Shown: positions 1 through 4,354 of the stretch, one piece after another
Layout: the number at the start of each line of letters is the position of its first letter
Numbering within the stretch: position 1 is the first letter of the stretch
Assembly: GCA_001643475.1 (NCBI GenBank)
Contig: LXTK01000006.1
Coordinates: forward strand, 1-8,018
From: Proteobacteria bacterium SPGG2
GTDB lineage: Bacteria; Pseudomonadota; Gammaproteobacteria; Acidiferrobacterales; SPGG2
DNA length: 8,018 nucleotides
Direction of reading: 5' to 3'
Translations under genes and position numbers: made by a program
Notes under the pieces: generated by a model
Seen by the model: only the letters and a program-made list of their open reading frames with translations
The model's database searches: none
Told to the model about the DNA's origin: nothing

Positions 1-181
1 CAGCAACAGATGCGACACGCTCTTCCATCGTCTGAATATGTCTGCGCTTATGCGCCGCCACCACATCATCGGCATTGATTCCTACCAAGACATAGTCCCC
101 GAGGGCACTGACCTGCCTTAGAAACTCAACATGCCCATAATGAAACAGATCGGCCACCATGTCTGCGTACACGCGTATCAT
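1..181 (-). CDS. Cytidylyltransferase family protein (TagD / ethanolamine-phosphate cytidylyltransferase type), partial at the window edge
   Basis: The first 60 residues are visible; the rest lies beyond base 1. The start MIRVYADMVADLFHYGHVEF carries the HxGH nucleotide-binding signature of the cytidylyltransferase superfamily (HYGH at residues 14-17). After it come a hydrophobic strand (YVLVGINADD, about 32-41) and a helix with a basic patch (HKRRHIQTMEER). These match the first Rossmann-like unit of TagD-type and Pcyt2-type enzymes, which join CTP and a phospho-alcohol to give a CDP-alcohol and pyrophosphate in the cytoplasm. The ATG at 181 is preceded by a purine-rich stretch (GGGAAAGGGAAAA) that can serve as ribosome binding site. 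The gene begins 63 bp after the LicD-family gene on the same strand and is probably co-transcribed with it. The substrate (glycerol-, ethanolamine-, choline-phosphate or another) cannot be read from this fragment, and the signature KMS-like ISSS/T motif lies outside the window. Confidence 0.82.
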   Translation of the reverse strand, partial: MIRVYADMVADLFHYGHVEFLRQVSALGDYVLVGINADDVVAAHKRRHIQTMEERVASVA

Positions 182-244
182 CGAACTTTTCCCTTTCCCA
201 ACTGGCCTACCCCCTGAACGGTATCAATAAAGTCCATGGCGAGC

Positions 245-1144
245 TCACTCCGGGGACAAGGCGCAGAGCCGTCCGGAAACCGCTAAGGAATCTGGTCTGT
301 AGACATAGGTTCGACCTGGAGTCATCTTCTCCTGGTAGAGCACCTCCTCGTGGTTGTCATAGTTAATAACAAGCGCGTACCAGTCGTCACAGGGCAGATA
401 GAACTTCGTGTAGCCTTGCTTGTTGGTCCTGGAACGGCCTACTCCGGCAATCCTGACCTCAGCGCCATGAACTGGCTTCCTCTCATGATCAAGAACCTTG
501 AGCCTGCCATGCAGTATGTGTTTGCCGAGGAAACGTCTCAGTCTACCCCCACGGCCAGGGAGGGGCACATCCGGAATCATTTCCAGAATGTCTTTCTCAA
601 ACCCCGTTTTCTTTGGGGTCATCCAAGCTGCGCCATACTTGCAGCGCAAGTATTCCTCGGGTGGATTCGGTACAAGGAACTTCTCACTGATAAAGTCGAT
701 TTCTTTCAGTTGAGTAAACAGCCTGACGGGAACCCGAACCCCAGGATAGTGGAATATGCTGTCGTCAATGATCCGGTAGCAGCACCAGTCTGTCCTCGTT
801 GAGGATTTCATCATCGCCACGTTTATATAGTGGTCGTTGTGTTCAACCTTGGTGAAATACCCGTTGTTCCTGAAGGCAGCGACAACCGTATTTATTGACC
901 TCTCAGTGAGCCCATGAAGTCCGATTATTGATCCAAGATCCAAGTCGTCGTCCCACGGGATGATGCACTTGTCCCTAACTGCGCCAAGACACGTGCCTTG
1001 CCGAAGAAAAAAGACCACGCCTAGTGGATCCATGATCTGTTTTGCTTCCCTCAGCAGTGCTTCGGCGGTGACTACATCCACTGGCGGCGCAACTGAATAC
1101 GATCTTTCCAAGGCGGCCTCATCTGCGCCGTTGCTCGATGCCAT
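245..1144 (-). CDS. LicD-family (fukutin-like) phosphotransferase with a C-terminal carboxypeptidase-regulatory-like beta-sandwich domain
   Basis: LicD-family enzymes move a phospho-alcohol from a CDP-activated donor to a glycan; LicD itself adds phosphocholine. With the start at 1144 the protein has 299 residues. Residues 50-71 hold the family signature: GTCLGAVRD, then IPWDDDLDLG, whose aspartates form the metal and nucleotide site. The second hallmark, EEYLRCKYGAAWMTP, is at about 163-177. The segment from about 214 to 285 is a separate domain with the look of a carboxypeptidase-regulatory-like/Ig-like fold (GRLKVLD...KPVHGAEVRIAG...TNKQGYTKFYLP). I chose the ATG at 1144 because AAGGAGAG lies just upstream; the in-frame ATG at 1183 would add 13 residues but lacks such a site. 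No signal peptide or membrane segment is seen, so it is probably cytoplasmic. The cytidylyltransferase gene 63 bp downstream could supply the donor. Family assignment is firm; donor and acceptor are inferred. Confidence 0.87.
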   Translation of the reverse strand: MASSNGADEAALERSYSVAPPVDVVTAEALLREAKQIMDPLGVVFFLRQGTCLGAVRDKCIIPWDDDLDLGSIIGLHGLTERSINTVVAAFRNNGYFTKVEHNDHYINVAMMKSSTRTDWCCYRIIDDSIFHYPGVRVPVRLFTQLKEIDFISEKFLVPNPPEEYLRCKYGAAWMTPKKTGFEKDILEMIPDVPLPGRGGRLRRFLGKHILHGRLKVLDHERKPVHGAEVRIAGVGRSRTNKQGYTKFYLPCDDWYALVINYDNHEEVLYQEKMTPGRTYVYRPDSLAVSGRLCALSPE

Positions 1145-1148
1145 TCTT

Positions 1149-1156
1149 CTCTCCTT
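1149..1156 (-). promoter_or_regulatory. Strong Shine-Dalgarno site of the LicD-family gene
   Basis: On the minus strand AAGGAGAG precedes the ATG at 1144, with 6 nt between the AGGAG core and the ATG. This decides the start in favour of 1144 over the in-frame ATG at 1183. The site also overlaps the TAA stop of a short upstream ORF (1155-1211). Confidence 0.75.
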
Positions 1157-1211
1157 ACAAAGCGCTGGGACAGCTACCAACACCCACGACGCGATGTTTC
1201 ACCCTGTTCAT
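1155..1211 (-). CDS. Possible 18-residue leader ORF upstream of the LicD-family gene
   Basis: On the minus strand an ATG at 1211 follows an AGGAG site by about 8 nt and opens a short frame (MNRVKHRVVGVGSCPSAL). Its TAA stop lies inside the Shine-Dalgarno site of the LicD-family gene (TAAGGAGAG). The layout is what translational coupling would look like: ribosomes ending here would be placed on the next start. The peptide resembles nothing I recognise and is not rich in any one amino acid, so classic attenuation is not suggested. It could be chance, since an 18-codon frame is short; the evidence is the ribosome binding site and the stop/SD overlap only. Confidence 0.25.
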   Translation of the reverse strand: MNRVKHRVVGVGSCPSAL

Positions 1212-1550
1212 GTGCTGTTCTCCTGCTGAGTATGCGTCTTGCCGTAACACCAAAGACGCGACCGCCGGCAAGCACAACTCACTGAGCAGCCTGAATCAGG
1301 CTCTCACCACCGGGGCGGCGGATGGATAAGATAGAGGTGCTGTCCGGTGCACCGTCGGCGCCGCGACATCTATGGCCGCGGCCGACGAGGCGATAATCAA
1401 CAAAATGATAACACAAACAGCCCTACGGTGTAGCGCCCGCGAGCCAGGAGCACATGGATGCGTTGGGCCTACCCCCGCATCGATCCCCCTCCAGATCGAA
1501 ACCGACATCGGAGTTGGTGAACGATTCTTGTTGTACGTCTACCGCAATAA
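1184..1550. other. Gene-poor spacer upstream of the LicD-family gene
   Basis: I see no convincing gene here beyond the short leader ORF. Open frames of 60-70 codons occur on both strands, but their translations are low in structure (rich in Ala, Pro, Ser, Arg) and lack ribosome binding sites. The stretch should contain the promoter for the LicD-family gene and the cytidylyltransferase gene, but I cannot point to a clear -10/-35 pair. An AT-rich patch around 1390-1420 is the only obvious candidate. A near-perfect dyad lies at 1284-1305. Confidence 0.5.
1284..1305. repeat. Short inverted repeat (possible operator) upstream of the LicD-family gene
   Basis: AGCCTGA-A-TCAGGCT (1288-1302) is a perfect 7-bp dyad around a single base, and flanking GAG/CTC extends it by 3 bp across a one-base bulge. 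The centre is too tight for a good RNA loop and no T-run follows on either strand. It therefore looks more like a protein-binding dyad than a terminator. It lies about 140 bp upstream of the LicD-family start. Its role is unproven. Confidence 0.3.
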
Positions 1551-1763
1551 GGTCTGAACCGTCCTAAATTTAATTCATGCCTGGCGGTCCATAATGGCAC
1601 CGCACCGTCGACATTCGACCCTCTCGATACTTCCTCCGGCGCCGAACTCAAACGTTTTGCTAATCACGCGAAAATCGTGGAATCCCAGCCAGCAAAGGAG
1701 TTGGGCGAGCAGTGGCGGCAGCTTTGGCATATGTATGAAGCCTCTGATCTCACCTTCCTTTAG
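1551..1763 (+). pseudogene. Possible 3' remnant of a plus-strand gene, unrecognised
   Basis: The plus-strand frame starting after the TAA at 1548 is open to the TAG at 1761-1763. Its second half reads like real protein: FDPLDTSSGAELKRF, then ANHAKIVESQPAKEL, then GEQWRQLWHMYEASDLTFL. That is a plausible amphipathic helical C-terminus with ordinary codon choice. No ATG, GTG or TTG start with a ribosome binding site stands at the front of the frame; the only in-frame GTG is deep inside. It is therefore either a truncated gene end, or joined by frameshift to the open frame ending at 1557 (…RFLLYVYRNKV). The stop overlaps the 3' end of the convergent zinc-module gene by 14 bp. No family is recognised. 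It could be a chance frame. Confidence 0.3.
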
Positions 1764-2619
1764 CTATGCCCTCGTCACTGTTCCATCGCAACGATCGGAC
1801 GAGGCGAGCGCTTTTCTGCGATAGGGGAATGCTTTTTAGCCGCTCTAAATTCTCTGTGTTGAAAAACGCTCGCCCCTCTTTAACCAGGTGTTCGACACAG
1901 GCAAACTGATCGTCCAGATTATCCGCCCATCGGCAATGGGCAGCCAGTGATGGATTTGAGCCTGGGTTCTCGGCATCTTCTTCCAACTGCATTAGCGGTT
2001 GCAATATGTTGCCGATGAGCGTCTGTCTGATATCTGTCGCAAATATGCCTAAACCCTGTAGCTGTTCGACCTGCTCTAGGCGAGTCCGATCGGCGTTATT
2101 TTCGACAAGGACGCTAAGGATGGCGTTACCATCCTTACTAGTAGCCAACTCACGCAGTGCGGCGAGCAGATCTACCGGATAGGTTTTTCGGAAGTTGGTT
2201 AACGAGCGGTAAAGCCAACTGGCCCCATAGGGTCCCTTCTTTAATTCTCCTACTCGGTTTTTAATGGCACCGCTTTGCTGGAGCAGGGTATTTAGACGAA
2301 TCCGCTGCTCTCTATCGCGAGCCTGGTTTCGAAGGGTCTTCTTCTGTTCCTCAAAGGCCACGCCCATCAGCCGCTGCCCGCAAGTCTCACAGAGATTTGT
2401 TTCCCTTGCGTCTGATGTAATGACCAGGAAACCCTGGCTGTGGGCTTTAAGACAGTCGTTGACACCGCAACGAGCGCTTGGCTCCTTGAAAAAGTAAACT
2501 GCTGCGACACGTATACCTGGATTTTTTTCGGCTTCAACTGAAGAGTTATAGCGAGGACGATTCGCGATGTCATCCCATGTTTTAAGCGTTATTTTCTCTT
2601 CAATGTGAAAAAGGGACAC
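1750..2619 (-). CDS. Unrecognised protein with an N-terminal four-cysteine (putative zinc-binding) module and a helical C-terminal part
   Basis: This is a 289-residue cytoplasmic-looking protein with no signal peptide or membrane segment. Residues 1-45 contain LKTWDDIANRPRYNSSVEAE. Four cysteines follow: C51 and C56 (CGVNDC), with H60 nearby, and C77 and C80 (CETCG). The C-x4-C...C-x2-C pattern suggests one structural zinc. From about residue 88 onwards it is charged and helical (FEEQKKTLRNQARDREQR), with a coiled-coil tendency. The start is a GTG at 2619 with only a poor A-rich ribosome binding site; the frame is open further upstream, but no better start was seen. It lies 16 bp after the 153-residue gene on the same strand, so the two are probably one operon. 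I do not recognise the family. Location beside a broken tRNA suggests an accessory or mobile-element gene; a DNA- or RNA-binding role is only a guess from the cysteine module. Confidence 0.7.
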   Translation of the reverse strand: MSLFHIEEKITLKTWDDIANRPRYNSSVEAEKNPGIRVAAVYFFKEPSARCGVNDCLKAHSQGFLVITSDARETNLCETCGQRLMGVAFEEQKKTLRNQARDREQRIRLNTLLQQSGAIKNRVGELKKGPYGASWLYRSLTNFRKTYPVDLLAALRELATSKDGNAILSVLVENNADRTRLEQVEQLQGLGIFATDIRQTLIGNILQPLMQLEEDAENPGSNPSLAAHCRWADNLDDQFACVEHLVKEGRAFFNTENLERLKSIPLSQKSARLVRSLRWNSDEGIAKGR

Positions 2620-2635
2620 AGAATCTTTTTTTACT

Positions 2636-3097
2636 CTAACATGGTTGAAATAAACCCCGCACCAGACGGGACCTCAACGCACCAACATCAGCCCACAACA
2701 CGATTTCAACCTCGCCCCCCAGTGTATTGAGAAACCTCAATGGTGTTAGCCAGTGGACTGTTTCTTGCCAGCGCATAGCTTTTGCCCCCGCTGCAATCGA
2801 CGGCGATAATCTTCCCAGTCGTTTTCTATAGAGGCGGGCCAGATCATCTTCACCGAATTCCCGGACCGCATCGGCCACCAGGTCATCATAAACTTCTTCG
2901 AATTCATTGTATAATCGCTGGTATGCGTCTAGGCCTTCTCGGCTGCGCTTACTCGCCTCCATGCGGTCGCGGATCTCCGTAAGCGTCTTGGATTTGAGCT
3001 CCTTTGCCATCCAAGGGTCTCGACGCACCAGGCGAGAATATAGAACGACAATTCCTGTCACCTCTGCCTCTTGAGTTTGCCATGCGGGTAGAAGCAC
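2636..3097 (-). CDS. Unrecognised 153-residue protein, middle gene of a small accessory operon
   Basis: Counted from the GTG at 3097 the protein has 153 residues. The middle is charged and helical (about 34-85: KSKTLTEIRDRMEASKRSRE, then FEEVYDDLVADAVREFGEDD). A basic stretch (LYRKRLGRL) and a more hydrophobic C-terminal third with several Trp follow. There is no clear domain or signal peptide. The start is uncertain: there is no good ribosome binding site, and the same frame is open upstream to a TGA at 3146-3148. Those 16 extra codons read like protein (AKRWKPGTPLEKHIKT) but offer no ATG, GTG or TTG. Possible readings are a start at GTG 3097, a rare start codon, or a frameshift joining it to the small ORF upstream, whose stop is at 3114-3116. 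It stops 16 bp before the zinc-module gene. Coding status is fairly likely; function is unknown. Confidence 0.6.
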   Translation of the reverse strand: MLLPAWQTQEAEVTGIVVLYSRLVRRDPWMAKELKSKTLTEIRDRMEASKRSREGLDAYQRLYNEFEEVYDDLVADAVREFGEDDLARLYRKRLGRLSPSIAAGAKAMRWQETVHWLTPLRFLNTLGGEVEIVLWADVGALRSRLVRGLFQPC

Positions 3098-3113
3098 GGT
3101 TTTAATATGCTTT

Positions 3114-3338
3114 TCAAGCGGCGTTCCTGGTTTCCAGCGCTTCGCTCACCGCCGGCCATTTCTTTAAGATGTCGAGGCGGCATCTCAGCCGCGTTAACTC
3201 CGCGACGCTATCCGCGTCCGTAGCAACATGGAAGAAACTGCGGTCCATCCCCGGGGATTCCGTGAACAACCGATCGCATATGAGCCGATTGTGGTTGCTA
3301 CAACCTAAGTCCGTTGACGGTGGAAAAGAAATAAACTT
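3114..3338 (-). CDS. Small ORF, probably the first gene of the accessory operon or a 5'-truncated gene
   Basis: The minus-strand frame between a TAG at 3339-3341 and the TGA at 3114-3116 gives up to 74 residues. It reads convincingly as protein from about NHNRLICDRLFTESPGMD, through SFFHVATDADSVAELTRLR, to LDILKKWPAVSEALETRNAA. The one in-frame ATG (3248) would give 44 residues and has a poor ribosome binding site; a TTG at 3269 is another option. Coding-like sequence upstream of both suggests the true N-terminus was lost, perhaps in the event that broke the tRNA 120 bp away. The stop is 16 bp before the GTG of the next gene, the same spacing seen between the next two genes. No family recognised. 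Alternatively a +1 frameshift near 3130-3145 would join it to the next frame as one protein of about 230 residues. Confidence 0.4.
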   Translation of the reverse strand, partial: KFISFPPSTDLGCSNHNRLICDRLFTESPGMDRSFFHVATDADSVAELTRLRCRLDILKKWPAVSEALETRNAA

Positions 3339-3460
3339 CTATAACTCGCTCCGTGAGGTCCTTATTTCGCGGAATTTCCTGTTCCTAAATCAGTGTTTTT
3401 GTACAAGCCGTGTGAAAGGGAAATCATGAAAGAAACAGTGATGTAAACCACGTCCCAAAG

Positions 3461-3503
3461 TCTGATTACGAATCAACTGCTCTACCACCTGAGCTACACC
3501 GGC
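3461..3503 (-). tRNA. Truncated tRNA-Thr (anticodon CGU), 5' 43 nt only
   Basis: On the minus strand from 3503 the sequence has the acceptor 5' strand GCCGGTG, TA, a D arm GCTC...GAGC with a typical loop (AGGTGGTA), and then the anticodon arm GTTGA-TTCGTAA-TCAGA. The anticodon CGT is at 3468-3470. CGU reads the threonine codon ACG, and the 5' half resembles the thrW-type tRNA of gammaproteobacteria. What follows (ACTTTGGGACG...) has no GTTCGA T-loop and no CACCGGC acceptor strand, and I find no separate 3' half elsewhere in the window. The gene is therefore broken just after the anticodon arm and cannot give a normal tRNA. tRNA-Thr(CGU) genes are known phage and island insertion sites (for example P22 at thrW), which fits the change in gene content here. 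Confidence 0.75.
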
Positions 3504-3566
3504 ATGCGGGTGCGAGCATGCGGCCTTCCGCCGGGGGGGCCAAGCGAGGGACCAGACTAACAACTG
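3504..3566. other. Spacer between irr and the tRNA remnant, with small dyads
   Basis: Two GCATGC palindromes (3502-3507 and 3516-3521) are separated by 8 nt and could pair as a hairpin that begins inside the tRNA 5' end. TAACA-AC-TGTTA (3558-3569) is a short dyad overlapping the irr stop codon. Neither is followed by a T-run on the minus strand, so a rho-independent terminator for irr is not evident. There is no clear promoter for the tRNA remnant, so it may have been read through from irr. Confidence 0.35.
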
Positions 3567-3989
3567 TTAATGGTTGTGCCGCAAGCGCACAACCACGTCC
3601 ACCCCTTCCATGGTGGTTCCTTCGGGCAGGGGCGGTAGGCCGGACACCTTCACATTGGTTGCATCGATGTCGGTAAGTTTACCGGTACTGACGTCGTAGA
3701 AGTGGTGATGCGGCGCTGGATTAGAATCATAGAAGATCTTGCCGGGGTCAGCCATGACCTGACGGATCAGTCCCTTCTCAACGAACAACGACAACGTGTT
3801 GTACACAGTCGCCTTTGACACACGTTGGCGCTCGTCGTTGACAAGCCGAAAGACATCGTCGGCGGAGAGATGCAGACAACGCGCAAATAATACACGTGCG
3901 ATCTCTACCCGCTGGTTAGTCGGGCTAATGCCGTGCCCCCGCAGCCAGGCGTTGATTGCCGCATCGTTGGCTTTAGTGTCCGTAGGCAT
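3567..3989 (-). CDS. irr: Irr-like Fur-family transcriptional regulator
   Basis: This 140-residue protein is a normal length for a Fur-family repressor. The winged-helix DNA-binding domain covers about residues 10-88, with the recognition-helix signature SKATVYNTL at 58-66. The dimerisation domain carries the His cluster HHH (94-96) in the context NPAPHHHFYDVSTGKLTDID, and the C-terminus ends in PEGTTMEGVDVVVRLR. That pattern is typical of Irr rather than Fur or Zur. There are no CxxC pairs for structural zinc; C38 is the only cysteine. The N-terminal haem-regulatory motif of rhizobial Irr is not seen. By family it would control iron, haem or peroxide-response genes, sensing metal or haem state. 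It follows ispH on the same strand after a gap of 365 bp that holds a decayed plus-strand transporter gene, and it has its own promoter. Family is secure; the Irr label rests on sequence pattern. Confidence 0.88.
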   Translation of the reverse strand: MPTDTKANDAAINAWLRGHGISPTNQRVEIARVLFARCLHLSADDVFRLVNDERQRVSKATVYNTLSLFVEKGLIRQVMADPGKIFYDSNPAPHHHFYDVSTGKLTDIDATNVKVSGLPPLPEGTTMEGVDVVVRLRHNH

Positions 3990-3997
3990 TTGAAATA

Positions 3998-4027
3998 ATT
4001 ATATAAAGCTAGGGGGGCTCGCGTCTA
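3998..4027 (-). promoter_or_regulatory. Predicted sigma-70 promoter of irr, placed so as to give a leaderless mRNA
   Basis: On the minus strand the consensus -10 TATAAT (3998-4003) lies 18 nt from TAGACG (4022-4027), a 4/6 match to TTGACA. A start point 6-8 nt after the -10 falls at about 3990-3992, right at the irr ATG (3989). No Shine-Dalgarno sequence precedes the ATG. The AT-rich stretch TTTGAAATAATTATATAAA overlapping the -10 and the start is also where a Fur/Irr-type autoregulatory site would be expected, though it is not a clear match to a known box. Confidence 0.5.
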
Positions 4028-4050
4028 ATTCTGCCGCCGACGCCGAGCCT

Positions 4051-4071
4051 CTTTGACCTAGGGCGTCAAAG
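4051..4071. repeat. Perfect 7-bp inverted repeat, candidate operator between irr and the divergent MFS remnant
   Basis: CTTTGAC (4051-4057) and GTCAAAG (4065-4071) form a perfect dyad around a 7-nt centre (CTAGGGC). It sits just before the plus-strand MFS remnant and about 25 bp beyond the irr -35 element. It could be the binding site of a dimeric regulator of the former transporter gene, and TTTGAC may also have served as a -35 element in the plus direction. No T-run follows, so a terminator is unlikely. Confidence 0.4.
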
Positions 4072-4076
4072 CAGAA

Positions 4077-4229
4077 ATGCTTTGGTCTATGATTGGGATG
4101 CGGCGAAACGTGACCCTGCTGGCGGTGTGTCAGGCGCTGATGATGAGCACAAACGTGCTGATTATCGCCACCATCGCGCTGGTGGGACTGGCGCTGGCCG
4201 AGGAAGAAGATACTCGCCACCCTTCATAG
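4077..4229 (+). pseudogene. N-terminal remnant of an MFS (major facilitator superfamily) transporter gene
   Basis: The plus-strand frame from ATG 4077 (or 4089 or 4098) to TAG 4227 encodes a start typical of an MFS transporter family. RRNVTLLAVCQALMMSTN leads into the first membrane helix, VLIIATIALVGLALA. In intact relatives this is followed by a motif like DKxLATLP. Here the frame instead runs into EEEDTRHPS and stops, while LATL can be read in another frame at about 4213-4224. That points to a frameshift at about 4205-4213. No further transporter sequence follows before ispH at 4355, whereas a full MFS protein needs about 400 residues; most of the gene has been lost. It points away from irr, a layout common for a regulated transporter. 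No good ribosome binding site was seen. It is not likely to make a working product. Confidence 0.7.
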
Positions 4230-4354
4230 ACAGTGCTAGCCGACCTTCATGAGCTAGATTTAAAGGGAGTTCGGTGAACTTAATGCTATTTTCGGATCAT
4301 TTGCCGGCAAGATCATGATTCTGGTGGTCCGGCCGCAAGCCGACCGGTTGGCGA

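Noticed and set aside
306..316. GGTTCGACC, resembling a tRNA T-loop, considered as the missing 3' half of the tRNA
   Set aside because: It lies inside the LicD-family coding sequence, is on the plus strand (opposite to the tRNA), and has no matching acceptor strand.
350..802. 150-codon plus-strand open frame within the LicD-family gene
   Set aside because: It is antisense to a gene with clear LicD motifs and has no ribosome binding site.
1296..1508. 70-codon minus-strand frame with a hydrophobic run (VIILLIIASSAAA) resembling a signal peptide
   Set aside because: The residues around it are Arg/Pro/Ala-rich without structure, there is no ribosome binding site, and the hydrophobic run is too isolated to support a gene.
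3169..3429. 86-residue plus-strand open frame in the region left of the tRNA remnant
   Set aside because: The minus-strand frame over the same bases (3114-3338) reads far more like protein; the plus frame lacks a ribosome binding site and has shadow-like composition.
3999..4220. 73-codon minus-strand frame between irr and ispH
   Set aside because: It is antisense to the recognisable MFS N-terminus and has His/Gln/Ser-rich shadow composition.
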